Assembly: GCA_947499555.1 (NCBI GenBank)
Contig: CANMOU010000003.1
Span: forward strand, 322,979-386,978
Length of the DNA: 64,000 nt
Direction: 5' to 3'
Source of the DNA: an uncultured Roseovarius sp.
Lineage (GTDB): Bacteria; Pseudomonadota; Alphaproteobacteria; Rhodobacterales; Rhodobacteraceae
Every line of letters begins with the position of its first letter. Position 1 is the stretch's first letter. Below are positions 42,638 through 52,212 of this stretch, in pieces. The notes below the pieces were generated by a model. It saw nothing but the letters and a program-made list of their open reading frames with translations. It was not told where the DNA came from and made no database searches. The position numbers and the translations under genes were made by a program.

Positions 42638-43953
42638 TGCGCCCCGCGCCGCCTCTTCTGTTCCTTGTTCTGGCCCTGGCGGTTCTGACCTTCGCCCTCG
42701 GCCTGTCGCAGGAGAACCGCGTGTCGCTTGTGGCGGCGCTTTGGGGCGGGCTTGTTGCCTTGTGCCTGATCGATCTCGCCCTATCACACGCGGCGCGGAA
42801 TTTTGCCGTGTCGGTCGACATGGAAAACACGGGCTTTGTCGGCCAAAATCATCTTCTGCATCTCGCCATTGAAACGTCCAAAGGCGTCTTGCCCAAACAG
42901 CTTCTCTTGCGTCTGAGCACCGATAAACTCTTGCAACCCACACCCGATACCATCGCCCTTGAAAATGACGGTGGCGCGGCGGAAGCGAAAGTTGAGTGGC
43001 CGCTCGAGCTTCTCAAGCGCGGCACGGGTCAGGTGACGCGATTGTCTGCCAAATACAGCTCGCGCATGGGGTTTTTCGAAATTCTGCCCAATTGGCCCCT
43101 GGCGCTTGATGTTTCTATCGTTCCGGATGTCAGCCCCGTGTCCTCTGGGGAAATCCAGACACAGATGTTGCCCCTGCTGGACGGCATGAAAGACATGAAC
43201 CTGCGCGGACAGGGCTCGGAATTTCACCAGCTGCGTGAGTTTCAACCGGGCATGGACCCGCGTTCGATTGATTGGAAGCGCTCGGCGCGCCTGCGCGAAA
43301 TGGTGGCGCGCGAAACCCGGGCAGAGCGCAACCATCAGATCATCATCGCCGTGGACAGCGGACATCTGATGGCCGAGCGCGTGGATCGTCTCAGCAAACT
43401 GGATACCGCGATCAATGCGGCTCTTGCCCTAACATGGGCAGGTGGGCTTGGCGGCGACAATGTCGGCTTCTTCTCATTCGATGCCCGCCCCGGCCGATAC
43501 TTTCCGCCGCGTCCCGGACGGCGTGCTTTTGGCCAGATCCAGACCCACAGCGCCGAGCTTGAGCAATCGGGGGCGGAAACCAATCACACGCTGGGCCTTA
43601 CGCATGTGAACCAACGCCTGTCGCAACGCTCGCTTCTTGTGGTGTTTTCCGATTTCGTTGACACCGTCACCGCCGAACTTCTGGTCGAGAACCTTGCCGT
43701 CATTCAACGCCATCATCTGGTGCTTTATGTGGCCCTGCGCGATCCGGCCTTGAAGGCGCTCAGCCACCCGCCCAACGCCGGTATCAGCCATGTTGCCAAG
43801 GCGGTGTCGGCGCAACAGCTTCTGCGCGAACGAGAAAGCGTCATCGACCGGCTGCGGCGTCTTGGCATTCTGTGCCTCGACATCGAACCTAAGGATGTCA
43901 CCACCGCACTGATTTCGCGATACATGGACATCAAAGCGCGGGAGATGATTTGA
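42637..43953 (+). CDS. DUF58 protein (VWA-like), MoxR partner
   Basis: The product has 438 residues. Two N-terminal membrane helices (LLFLVLALAVLTFAL and LVALCLIDLALSHA regions) anchor it. The DUF58 core carries EFHQLREFQPGMDPRSIDWK and a VWA-like part with IIIAVDSGHLMA and DNVGFFSFD. Such proteins are substrates or partners of MoxR ATPases and are often linked to envelope functions, but this one has no established role. It overlaps the SpoIIM-like gene by 4 bases. Confidence 0.92.
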   Translation: MRPAPPLLFLVLALAVLTFALGLSQENRVSLVAALWGGLVALCLIDLALSHAARNFAVSVDMENTGFVGQNHLLHLAIETSKGVLPKQLLLRLSTDKLLQPTPDTIALENDGGAAEAKVEWPLELLKRGTGQVTRLSAKYSSRMGFFEILPNWPLALDVSIVPDVSPVSSGEIQTQMLPLLDGMKDMNLRGQGSEFHQLREFQPGMDPRSIDWKRSARLREMVARETRAERNHQIIIAVDSGHLMAERVDRLSKLDTAINAALALTWAGGLGGDNVGFFSFDARPGRYFPPRPGRRAFGQIQTHSAELEQSGAETNHTLGLTHVNQRLSQRSLLVVFSDFVDTVTAELLVENLAVIQRHHLVLYVALRDPALKALSHPPNAGISHVAKAVSAQQLLRERESVIDRLRRLGILCLDIEPKDVTTALISRYMDIKAREMI

Positions 43954-44975
43954 TGGCGCAGGATATCCAATCCGCAGACCTGATCCGTTCCGCGCGCTTC
44001 CGCTCCGAGCGCGAAGACAGCTGGAAAAGGCTTGAAACGCTTCTGGCGCGCGTTGAGAAATCGGGCACAAAAACGCTGAGTTATTCAGAGGCCCGCGATC
44101 TTGCAAGCCTTTACCGGCAAGCGATGAATTCCCTTTCCGTCGCGCGGTCCATTTCCATGGACAAGGCGCTTATGAAATATCTCGAAGCGCTTTGCGCGCG
44201 CGCCTATCTTGTCGTCTACGCGCCGCAGGAAAGCGCGGTTGGCGTGGTGCAGAAGCTTTTTGTCAGCGGCATTCCTCAGGCTTTCCGCCGCTCTTTGCTG
44301 CCTTTGCTCATCGGGTTTGGTGCGATGATTATCGGCTGCCTCGTGGGTGTCCTGCTCTATCAGCAGGACCCAAGCTGGTATTTTACGTTTGTGCCGCCTG
44401 AGCTGGCCGCCGGGCGTTCACCGGGCGCAAGTGTCTCGTACCTGCGCGACTCGTTATATGACACCGGCGGGCGCGATGGGGACACCATGGGCACATTCGC
44501 GAGCTTTCTGTTTTCTCACAACACCCGCATCGCTATCTTTATCTTCGCGCTGGGCGTCTTTGCCGCCCTGCCAAGCTTTGCGCTCACCTTCTACAACGGT
44601 GTCCTTCTTGGTGCGTTCGTAGCCCTTTATGCCGAGGCCGGGTTGTTGCTTGATGTCTTCGCCTGGCTCTCGATCCATGGCGTGACAGAGCTTTCGGCGA
44701 TTTGCGTGGCCTGTGCGGGGGGCGCGAAACTTGGTCTGGCAGTTCTCAATCCAGGAAACCTGACCCGGCGGGCTGCCCTGAAAGAGGCGGGTCGCGATGC
44801 GGTCAAACTGGCTATCCTGGCCGGGCTCATGCTGATCGTGGCGGCCTTTGTCGAGGGGTTCCTGCGCCAGATGGTCCAAACGATCTGGCTGCGCCTGACA
44901 ATCGGCTGGGGCCTTGGCCTGGTTTGGCTGGCCTGGCTTTTGCTTTCGGGCCGGAAAGAAGAGCCTGAGACATGA
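43950..44975 (+). CDS. Stage II sporulation protein M-like membrane protein
   Basis: The product has 341 residues. After an N-terminal helical cytoplasmic part, five or six membrane helices follow (LLPLLIGFGAMIIGCLVGVLL, FASFLFSHNTRIAIFIFALGVF, and more). The SpoIIM family signature GTFASFLFSHNTRI is present. The family is found with MoxR, DUF58 and RDD genes in many non-sporulating bacteria, so the name does not imply sporulation. It overlaps its neighbours on both sides by 4 bases, which supports one operon. Confidence 0.88.
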   Translation: MMAQDIQSADLIRSARFRSEREDSWKRLETLLARVEKSGTKTLSYSEARDLASLYRQAMNSLSVARSISMDKALMKYLEALCARAYLVVYAPQESAVGVVQKLFVSGIPQAFRRSLLPLLIGFGAMIIGCLVGVLLYQQDPSWYFTFVPPELAAGRSPGASVSYLRDSLYDTGGRDGDTMGTFASFLFSHNTRIAIFIFALGVFAALPSFALTFYNGVLLGAFVALYAEAGLLLDVFAWLSIHGVTELSAICVACAGGAKLGLAVLNPGNLTRRAALKEAGRDAVKLAILAGLMLIVAAFVEGFLRQMVQTIWLRLTIGWGLGLVWLAWLLLSGRKEEPET

Positions 44976-45853
44976 CCGCGCATACCGCCGATATCACGCC
45001 ACCCGAAGGGGTTCAGGTCTCCTTCGACATCTCGTCCGCCGGGGCGAGGTTCGGAGCGCAGTTTCTGGACATCCTGATCACCTTCGGTGGGCTGCTCGCA
45101 TTCTTCTTCGTGATGATCTGGCTGCAGGTTTTCGACTGGGCTCTTCTTGGAACGCTCTTCTTCTTGCTTATTTTTCTGATACGCGTGCCTTATTACATCT
45201 TTGCCGAATTGGTCTGGAACGGTCGCACGCTTGGCAAGAAGATTGCGAAAATCCGTGTGATTTCCGCCGACGGCAGACGCCTTACACCGCATCAGATCGT
45301 TGCCCGCAACCTGATGAAAGAGGTTGAGGTGTTCATGCCGCTGACGACGCTTTTTGCAGGAGAGTTTAGCTCCACATGGACCGGCTGGGCGCTGGCGATC
45401 TGGATGATCGCAATCCTCGCCGTGCCGCTTTTCAACAAACGCCGCCAAAGACTGGGCGACATGTTAGCAGGGACGCTCGTGGTCGATCAGCCGAAACTGG
45501 TTCTTATGCCGGATCTGGCGGCACAGAACGTCGATGCCGCAACAGGTTTCGTCTTTGATGCCGGCCAGCTCGAGGTCTACGGACGCTACGAGCTTCAGGT
45601 GCTCGAAGAAATCCTGCGCGCCGAACCCAAGTCGCCAGAGGCGAAAGAAAAAGTGGATCACGTCGCGCGCACGATTGCCCGCAAGATCGGATATCGCCAA
45701 CAGCTTTTGTCCAAGGATACATGGGTTTTCCTAAGTGATTTTTATCGCCAGCAGCGTGAATTCCTCGAAAGCCGCCATCTCTTCGGGGACACACGGGAAA
45801 ACAAGTTCCACGGCGACGCTGAAACAGATCAGGTGCCGCGCAAATCGGGTTAG
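44972..45853 (+). CDS. RDD-family membrane protein, last gene of the MoxR cluster
   Basis: The product has 293 residues. The N-terminal RDD domain has GARFGAQFLDILITFGGL and three or four helices, with NGRTLGKKIAKIRVI and QRLGDMLAGTLVV near the third. The C-terminal 120 residues form a soluble helical extension. Its start overlaps the SpoIIM-like gene by 4 bases. RDD proteins are often encoded with MoxR and DUF58 genes; some have been linked to ion transport, but no function is proven here. Confidence 0.9.
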   Translation: MTAHTADITPPEGVQVSFDISSAGARFGAQFLDILITFGGLLAFFFVMIWLQVFDWALLGTLFFLLIFLIRVPYYIFAELVWNGRTLGKKIAKIRVISADGRRLTPHQIVARNLMKEVEVFMPLTTLFAGEFSSTWTGWALAIWMIAILAVPLFNKRRQRLGDMLAGTLVVDQPKLVLMPDLAAQNVDAATGFVFDAGQLEVYGRYELQVLEEILRAEPKSPEAKEKVDHVARTIARKIGYRQQLLSKDTWVFLSDFYRQQREFLESRHLFGDTRENKFHGDAETDQVPRKSG

Positions 45854-45923
45854 CCAGGCGTGCTTTCTGCACTAGCTTTGGCAGAGCACCATCTCGCTCA
45901 TCAAACGGGTTGCCCAATTCAAC

Positions 45924-46625
45924 ATGCCTATTCTTGTCTTCATCGCAGCTGTGGCATTCGCCGTGGCCCCCTTCCTGTCCCCTGAATTCGGCGGATTTGA
46001 TCCCGAACGGTTCCCGGTGCCACAGGAAAATCCGCCGGTGCAGCCCGCAGGGTGGGCTTTTGCGATTTGGGGTGTGATCTACATCTCGCTCGTTCTTCAT
46101 GCGGCGGTGGGGTGGTTCAGATATGCCAAGGAGGCGGATTGGCAGCGTGGGCGGCCTTACCTCTTTGCCTCTTTCGCGGTGGGGGCCGCGTGGCTGCCAA
46201 TTGCACTGGTCTCGCCGATCTGGGCGACTGTGCTGATCTGGGTCATGCTGATCACCGCGCTTTTGGCACTTTACAAATCGCGCAGGGCCAAACCGCAATG
46301 GATCGCCACCTGGCCTGTGGCACTTTACGCCGGCTGGCTCTCGGCGGCGTCCTTCGTCTCGATCGGGCTGGTGTTGGCGGGGTATGGCATTGTGGATGAA
46401 ACCACCGCTGCGGGAATTGCCTTGGTTCTCGCCACGGCTTTTGCGCTAGTCAATCAGTTTGCGCTGCGGCTTTGGCCCTATGGCGCGGCAGTGGCATGGG
46501 GATTTGCCGCCATCGCAGTGGCCAATCTCGGTCAGTCGATGATCTTGAGTACCGTCGCAGGTGGCGCCGCGCTTGTTCTTCTTGGGCTCGCCCTACTGGG
46601 TCTTCGGAAGCAGGTCCGCGTCTGA
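45924..46625 (+). CDS. TspO/MBR-like integral membrane protein
   Basis: The product has 233 residues with about seven membrane segments. PVQPAGWAFAIWGVIYISLV resembles the P..P.W.F..VW..LY.. motif of the TspO/MBR family. It is longer than the usual 160-residue TspO and probably belongs to an extended sister family. The role (tetrapyrrole or steroid-like ligand binding) is inferred only. It stands alone before the transporter genes, with no ribosome site that clearly decides the start. Confidence 0.6.
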   Translation: MPILVFIAAVAFAVAPFLSPEFGGFDPERFPVPQENPPVQPAGWAFAIWGVIYISLVLHAAVGWFRYAKEADWQRGRPYLFASFAVGAAWLPIALVSPIWATVLIWVMLITALLALYKSRRAKPQWIATWPVALYAGWLSAASFVSIGLVLAGYGIVDETTAAGIALVLATAFALVNQFALRLWPYGAAVAWGFAAIAVANLGQSMILSTVAGGAALVLLGLALLGLRKQVRV

Positions 46626-46819
46626 CTTTCCTAAAGAACCAAAGCCGTGTGAGACCTCTCTCTGATCGGCGTATGGCCATTTTTCCAGATCGAGATTTTG
46701 GCTGGCGTCAAAGTTACCTTGCGGCTCTTGCCGAAAATGCGCACCATGATATTTAACATTCACACTAACAAACAAAATTGGAAGCCGCCCGTAAATGGCT
46801 TCTGCGAGAGGAGGATTTG

Positions 46820-47812
46820 ATGACGATTATTCCCAAAATTGGTGCGTTGAAGGCCCTTGCGGCGGCAAGTGTGCTCGCCGTGACGACATCCATAGCCTCG
46901 GCGGAAGACCGCGCTGGCTGGCCTGACAGCTTCTCGGTTGGCACCGCGAGCCAAGGTGGCACCTACTTCGTTTACGGTGCCGGCTGGGCCAATATGGTCG
47001 CCGAGGCGCTGGGACTTCCCGGCGGAACCGAAGTCACCGGTGGCCCGGTGCAAAACGCGGCCCTTGTGCAGGCCGGAGAGCTTGACATGGGCATGGTCAC
47101 AATGGGCCCTGCCTTTGATGCCATGAACGGCAACAGCGCCCTGGCCCCTGGCCTGAAGCATGACAAGATCCGTGCGATTTTCCCGATGTACAAAACCGGG
47201 TTCCACGCAGTGACACTGGCAGGCTCTGGTATCACCAGCTTCGCAGATATCCCTGATGGCGCCGTGGTTGGCGTTGGCCCGGCAGGCGGGACGCCCGGCA
47301 CATACTGGCCGCGCATCCTCGAAGGCATGGGCAAGAATGTCGAGTTCCGCAATGGCGGCGCGGCCGACCTTGCCGGTCAGCTTCAGGACGGCCTGATTGA
47401 CGTCTACACATGGGCAGGTGGCTTGCCTTACCCGGCCTTCAGCCAGCTCGACGCGCAAACCGATGTGACCTATTTCGGCTTTACGCAGGAAGAGCAGGAC
47501 GCTGTTGTCGGTTCGCAACCTGTGTCGACCTTCACCATTCCGGCGGGCACCTACCCGTCGCTGGGCGAGGATCAGCTCAGCGTGTCGATGTGGAACTTCG
47601 CCATCGGTCATGCCGATCTGCCGGACAGCTTTGTCTACGCGGTGGTCGACACCGTCATGAGTAACAACCCTCAGATGCTCGAAATTCACAAAGCAGCGGT
47701 TGAGACGCTGCCAGAGAATTTTGACAAGAACACCTTCTTGCCCTGGCACCCAGGCGCGGTGAAATGGTTCGAGGAAAACGGGTTCGATATTCCTGACGAA
47801 CTTGAGGGCTAA
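46820..47812 (+). CDS. TAXI-family TRAP transporter solute-binding protein
   Basis: The ATG at 46820 has a strong GAGGAGG site 8 bases upstream; an ATG 14 codons earlier lacks one. The 330-residue product starts with a signal peptide ending near ASAEDRAG. The mature part shows the TAXI signature region (TASQGGTYFVYGAGWANMV, AGGTPGTYWP, TFTIPAGTYPS). The protein captures a solute in the periplasm and hands it to the fused TRAP permease encoded downstream. The substrate cannot be read from sequence. A terminator-like hairpin separates the two genes. Confidence 0.92.
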   Translation: MTIIPKIGALKALAAASVLAVTTSIASAEDRAGWPDSFSVGTASQGGTYFVYGAGWANMVAEALGLPGGTEVTGGPVQNAALVQAGELDMGMVTMGPAFDAMNGNSALAPGLKHDKIRAIFPMYKTGFHAVTLAGSGITSFADIPDGAVVGVGPAGGTPGTYWPRILEGMGKNVEFRNGGAADLAGQLQDGLIDVYTWAGGLPYPAFSQLDAQTDVTYFGFTQEEQDAVVGSQPVSTFTIPAGTYPSLGEDQLSVSMWNFAIGHADLPDSFVYAVVDTVMSNNPQMLEIHKAAVETLPENFDKNTFLPWHPGAVKWFEENGFDIPDELEG

Positions 47813-47839
47813 GGCCCGCCTATCGTGTAACTTCTGATC

Positions 47840-47872
47840 AGCACCCTGCCGGTTAGGCAGGGTGCTGTTTTC
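47840..47872 (+). terminator. Hairpin terminator between the binding-protein and permease genes
   Basis: AGCACCCTGCC at 47840-47850 pairs perfectly over 11 bp with GGCAGGGTGCT at 47856-47866, with a 5-base loop and GTTTTCGT after it. It probably stops most transcription after the binding-protein gene, letting a fraction read into the permease gene. Confidence 0.82.
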
Positions 47873-47895
47873 GTCTAAGCCAACGGATAAAGCAG

Positions 47896-50022
47896 ATGAC
47901 CGAGACACGGGTGTCACCAGAGGGCCTCCCACAGGCCGAAGTCGCCGCACCAACCCAAGGCCGAACCGGCGGAATTGAACGCATCGGATTTCTGCTTTGC
48001 GCTATCTATGCAGGCTGGCACCTTTATGTCCTGAACATCGCGCCGCTTGAGACCTGGACTTTCCGAATTGTCCATATTGCAGGCGCTTTGATCCTCGGAT
48101 TTGGCATGAGCGCGGCGGTCTCGGTCCGGCCTGCGCCGGAAGAGGCAGCGGCGCGCCTGTGGGGCCTGTTGGGGGGCGTGGCCCTTGTTGCGACGCTTTT
48201 CGCCCTGGGCTCGGTGATCGCTGCGGCCATGTTCATGGAGCCCGGTCAGGCGGCACCACCGGAATGGACCCTGTCGGCCTTTGGCTGGGCGCTTGGCGGC
48301 GGCACGATGCTGGCTCTGGTGACAGGGTGGCTTTCCCCGGCCCGGCAGGGGCAGATACCTCTGGCCGATATTGCGCTTATCGTCGCCACGCTTGCAAGCT
48401 GTGGCTTTATTCTTTTCAGCCTCGACACGCTGTCTTTGCGCCTGCGCGCAGGCACACCTTTCGCCGACGGCAATAACGGCTGGGCGGCCTTTGTTATCAT
48501 TGTCCTGATCGCCGAGATGACTCGGCGCGTTGCAGGCATGGCGCTTGTGATCATCGCAATGGTCTTTATTGCCTACGCCTTTGCCGGTCCGTGGATGCCC
48601 GGGTTTCTGGAACACAAAGGCTATGACGCCAAGCGCTTCTTCACCTATGTTTTCACAGATAACGGCGTGTTGGGCCCGACCACGGCGGTTTCGTCGACCT
48701 ATATCATCCTCTTCATCATCTTCGCGGCCTTCCTGCAAAGCTCCAAGGTTGGCGACTATTTCGTCAATTTCGCATTCGCGGCTGCCGGTCGTGCGCGCGG
48801 TGGTCCGGCGAAGGTCTCGGTGCTTGCCTCAGGCCTTATGGGCATGATCAACGGCACGTCGGCGGGCAATGTGGTGTCCACCGGATCACTGACCATCCCG
48901 TTGATGAAAAAGGTGGGCTACCGCCCACAATCCGCCGCCGCGATCGAGGCCGCCGCCTCAACCGGTGGACAGATCATGCCCCCCATCATGGGGGCAGGGG
49001 CCTTCATCATGGCCGAAATCACAGGCATCCCCTACACCGAGCTTGTCGTCGCGGCACTCATTCCCGCCATCCTCTACTTTTCGTCGATCTATTTCATGGT
49101 CGATTTCGAGGCGAGCCGCACAGGCATGCGCGGATTGCGGAGCGATGAACTGCCGAAGATGGCCGAGCTTATTCGACAGGCCTACCTTTTCCTGCCGATT
49201 GTCATTCTGATCGGTGCGCTCTTCACCGGGTATTCCGTCATTCGGGCGGGCACATTGGCAATTGCGTCCGCCGCAGTCGTCAGTTGGCTGACGCCCTTCC
49301 GCATGGGACCGCGACAGGTCTATGAGGCATTGGGCAATGGCGGGCGCATGTCATTGCAGATCATCATTGTCTGCGCCTGCGCGGGTCTTATCGTGGGGGT
49401 CATCTCTCTCACCGGGGTTGGCGCACGCTTCTCCAGCCTGCTCTTCGAACTGGCCCAGCAAAGCACATTGCTGGCCCTCATCTTCGCAATGCTGATTGCC
49501 GTCATTCTGGGAATGGGCATGCCCACCACGGCGGCCTATGCGGTTGCGGCTTCGGTCGTGGCGCCTGGCCTGATCGAAATTGGCATCAAGCCCCTGATTG
49601 CGCATTTCTTCGTCTTCTACTTCGCCGTGGTGTCGGCCATCACACCGCCCGTGGCGCTGGCGGCCTATGCTGGCGCGGCGATTGCGGGGTCTGAGCCGAT
49701 GCGCACCTCGGTCACCAGCTTCAAGGTCGGTCTGGCCGCCTTTATCGTGCCATTCATGTTCTTCTACAGCCCCGGCCTTCTGCTGGATGCTCCGTGGTAT
49801 GTCAGCCTGCGCAACCTCGTAACCGCGCTTGTGGGCGTCTACATGCTCGCCGGAGCGGTTCAGGGCTGGTTCATCGGCGCGGCAGGACCGGTCATGCGCA
49901 TTTTGCTGCTTGTGGGCGCAGTTTGCATGATCTCGGGCGACTGGCGCACCGATCTGCTGGGCATCGCCATCGGCGGCTCTTTGATGCTGCTTGGTTGGAA
50001 GGCGGGCAAGACAACGGCCTGA
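47896..50022 (+). CDS. TRAP transporter fused permease (4TM/12TM type)
   Basis: The product has 708 residues with about 16 to 17 membrane helices, as expected when the small (DctQ) and large (DctM) TRAP subunits are fused, the form that goes with TAXI binding proteins. Segments such as VSVLASGLMGMINGTSAGNV, TGGQIMPPIMGAGAFIM and MGMPTTAAYAVAASVVAPGLIE are typical of the DctM part. It would import a carboxylate-like solute with sodium. It lies 83 bases after the binding-protein gene, past the hairpin. Confidence 0.93.
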   Translation: MTETRVSPEGLPQAEVAAPTQGRTGGIERIGFLLCAIYAGWHLYVLNIAPLETWTFRIVHIAGALILGFGMSAAVSVRPAPEEAAARLWGLLGGVALVATLFALGSVIAAAMFMEPGQAAPPEWTLSAFGWALGGGTMLALVTGWLSPARQGQIPLADIALIVATLASCGFILFSLDTLSLRLRAGTPFADGNNGWAAFVIIVLIAEMTRRVAGMALVIIAMVFIAYAFAGPWMPGFLEHKGYDAKRFFTYVFTDNGVLGPTTAVSSTYIILFIIFAAFLQSSKVGDYFVNFAFAAAGRARGGPAKVSVLASGLMGMINGTSAGNVVSTGSLTIPLMKKVGYRPQSAAAIEAAASTGGQIMPPIMGAGAFIMAEITGIPYTELVVAALIPAILYFSSIYFMVDFEASRTGMRGLRSDELPKMAELIRQAYLFLPIVILIGALFTGYSVIRAGTLAIASAAVVSWLTPFRMGPRQVYEALGNGGRMSLQIIIVCACAGLIVGVISLTGVGARFSSLLFELAQQSTLLALIFAMLIAVILGMGMPTTAAYAVAASVVAPGLIEIGIKPLIAHFFVFYFAVVSAITPPVALAAYAGAAIAGSEPMRTSVTSFKVGLAAFIVPFMFFYSPGLLLDAPWYVSLRNLVTALVGVYMLAGAVQGWFIGAAGPVMRILLLVGAVCMISGDWRTDLLGIAIGGSLMLLGWKAGKTTA

Positions 50023-50026
50023 GCCG

Positions 50027-51244
50027 CTATTCCGCGGCGAAGCGCATCCGGTCCGCATTCGGCCCGTAGCCGTCGCGTGTCTGCGGCGTTTTGATCCCAA
50101 GAAGGCTGCCTGCGATCTGCGTGCGCAAAATCTGGGCGGTACCGCCCCCGATGGTGAACATGCGCACATCGCGATACATCCGCTCCAGTGGTTCACCGTC
50201 GGAATAGCCGCGCGCGCCAAACATTTGTAGTGCATCACTGACCACCTTGATGGCCATTTCCGAGGCAAATAGCTTGGCCCGTGCCGCCTGTGTCATCTCT
50301 GGAAATTGGCCGCCGTTGGTGCCACGGGACCGCGCCGCATCATGCAACATAAGACGCGCGGCATGCACCTGTGTATCCATATCGGCCAGCATCCATTGCA
50401 GGCCCTGGAACTCCGCGATGGGCCGACCGAACTGCTCACGCTCAAGCACATAACGCGTGGCGCGCTCCAAGGCCCCGGCTGCCAGACCCAGGGCAACCGT
50501 GCCTGCACCCACGCGTTGGGAATTATAAGCATTCATCAGGTCTGCAAACCCGCGTTTCAGCCCCGAAGGCGGCATCAAGAGCATGGACGCATCAATCTCG
50601 ACATCCTCAAAACGCAATTCCGCTTCGGGCATGCCGCACAACCCCATGGTGCGTTCGCGGCCCACGACCTTGAAGCCGTCTGGAACGTTACGGCTGGCGT
50701 GATCCGCAAAAAGAATGAAGCCGCCAATGCCTTGCTCTGTGCCGTGTTCATCAAGCACGCGGGCAAAGACCAGATGCAGCTTTGAGACACCGCCCCCCGT
50801 GATCCAATGCTTGGTGCCATTCAGGACATAGCTGTTGCCCTGCTTGCGCGCAGTGGTGCGCATTTCGGTCGCCGCACTGCCGGCGTCGGGTTCGGTAATA
50901 CAAATCGCGGGCTTGTCGCCCGCAAGAACATGCTCCGTGCAAAACGCCTTCTGTGCGTCCGTCCCATAGGCCATGACTGCGCTGATACCACCCATATTGG
51001 CCTCAACCACAATCCGCGCTGTAAGCGCGCAGGCTTTTGCAATCTCCTCGACCACCATGGCGACGTCGAGAAAACTCGCACCTTGCCCGCCATAGGCCTT
51101 CGGAATGGACATGCCCATGATACCCGCATCAGTCAGGTCCTGGACATTTTGCCAGCAATAGCTGCGTGTCTTGTCCCAATGCGGTGCACGCGTGGCAAAG
51201 CCCGGTGCCAATTCTCGGGCAACGGCAACAAGTGGATGTGTCAT
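50027..51244 (-). CDS. Acyl-CoA dehydrogenase
   Basis: The product has 405 residues. The family motifs ICITEPDAGSAATEMRT and FGRPIAEFQGLQWMLADM are present, and near the C-terminus RDVRMFTIGGGTAQILRTQI contains the QI-type FAD contact; the Glu expected in many members is not in the usual late position, so the catalytic base is uncertain. The enzyme oxidises an acyl-CoA to an enoyl-CoA and passes electrons to ETF. It is convergent with the transporter gene (4 bases apart) and divergent from a LysR regulator. Its substrate is not known. Confidence 0.85.
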   Translation of the reverse strand: MTHPLVAVARELAPGFATRAPHWDKTRSYCWQNVQDLTDAGIMGMSIPKAYGGQGASFLDVAMVVEEIAKACALTARIVVEANMGGISAVMAYGTDAQKAFCTEHVLAGDKPAICITEPDAGSAATEMRTTARKQGNSYVLNGTKHWITGGGVSKLHLVFARVLDEHGTEQGIGGFILFADHASRNVPDGFKVVGRERTMGLCGMPEAELRFEDVEIDASMLLMPPSGLKRGFADLMNAYNSQRVGAGTVALGLAAGALERATRYVLEREQFGRPIAEFQGLQWMLADMDTQVHAARLMLHDAARSRGTNGGQFPEMTQAARAKLFASEMAIKVVSDALQMFGARGYSDGEPLERMYRDVRMFTIGGGTAQILRTQIAGSLLGIKTPQTRDGYGPNADRMRFAAE

Positions 51245-51310
51245 GTCGGGTCCCTCTTTTCCGATAGCCCCAGAATACCCTTGTCATTATTCATAACAAT
51301 CGAATAAAAT

Positions 51311-51336
51311 TTCATATCAAGTTCAGAAAATATGAA
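51311..51336. promoter_or_regulatory. Dyad in the acyl-CoA dehydrogenase/LysR divergent gap
   Basis: TTCATA-N14-TATGAA lies between the divergent acyl-CoA dehydrogenase and LysR genes, just before the LysR start. The gap is AT-rich and only 95 bases long. LysR proteins often bind such dyads to regulate both directions, but the site is not a clean T-N11-A. Confidence 0.4.
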
Positions 51337-51339
51337 GTT

Positions 51340-52212
51340 ATGCAGACACGTTCCCTTGCGAGCCTCGTCAAGATTTCACAGGTTGGCTCATTTGTGCAGG
51401 CCGCCGATCAACTCAATATGACGCTCTCGGCGCTCTCCATGCAGATGAAGGCGCTTGAGGCCGAACTGGGTGTTGATCTGTTTGACCGCTCCGTTCGTCC
51501 GCCGCGCCTGACACCCATCGGACGGTCGGTGGTGCAGGAAGCGGTGCCGCTCTTGCAACGTCAGGAAAGCCTTATCGAGCTTTGTCGCCCGAGCAACGCT
51601 TTGGTGGGCCGTTACAAGATCGGTTTTGTCACCACCGCGGCAGTGCGGCTGCTGCCGCGCTTTCTGGAAAACGCGAAAAGAAAAGCACCGCAGGCGACCT
51701 TTGAGTTCGAAACCGGCCTCTCCCGGGCTTTGCAGGATCGAGTGATGACCGGTCGGATTGATGCGGCGATTGTCACAGATGCCGATGGTCTGCCAGATAC
51801 GCTTTCTGCGACCGTGCTGCGAGAGGAACCCTTCGTCTTTGCCGCGCATCGGGATCTTCTGACCGACGGGTTGCCAGGGCTTGTCCGCAACCACGCCTTT
51901 TTCCACTTCATGCCCGACACGGGCATCGGTAAAGTGATCGCGGCAGAGATGGCGCAGCATGAACGCGCCAAGCCGGTCGTGCTGGACAATCTCGAAGCCA
52001 TCATGGAATGCGTGACCACAGGGCTTGGCTTCACTTTGCTGCCCGAACCCGATGTTGATCGATACCGCTCGGACGAGGTGCAGAAACTGCCCTCACCCCG
52101 AAAGCTGCGACGCACTCTGGTGTTGGTAACGTTGCAAGGCAATGCGCTGTCAAAACGCGAAGGGGCGCTGGCTGATTTGTTCAAGGACGCTGTGACAGAG
52201 GGCGCAAACTAG
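51340..52212 (+). CDS. LysR-family transcriptional regulator
   Basis: The product has 290 residues. The N-terminal helix-turn-helix is in SLASLVKISQVGSFVQAAD followed by LNMTLSALSMQMKALEAEL. The rest is the periplasmic-binding-like effector domain (RPSNALVGRYKIGFVTTAAV, DGLPDTLSATVL). It is divergent from the acyl-CoA dehydrogenase, which it probably controls. Its end overlaps the convergent nitroreductase gene by 4 bases. The start ATG is the only in-frame one close to the dyad. Confidence 0.88.
   Translation: MQTRSLASLVKISQVGSFVQAADQLNMTLSALSMQMKALEAELGVDLFDRSVRPPRLTPIGRSVVQEAVPLLQRQESLIELCRPSNALVGRYKIGFVTTAAVRLLPRFLENAKRKAPQATFEFETGLSRALQDRVMTGRIDAAIVTDADGLPDTLSATVLREEPFVFAAHRDLLTDGLPGLVRNHAFFHFMPDTGIGKVIAAEMAQHERAKPVVLDNLEAIMECVTTGLGFTLLPEPDVDRYRSDEVQKLPSPRKLRRTLVLVTLQGNALSKREGALADLFKDAVTEGAN

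Noticed and set aside
41474-42943. Long minus-strand frame of 489 codons across the MoxR and DUF58 genes
   Set aside because: The plus strand has MoxR and DUF58 motifs throughout; the antisense frame has no ribosome site or recognisable domain.
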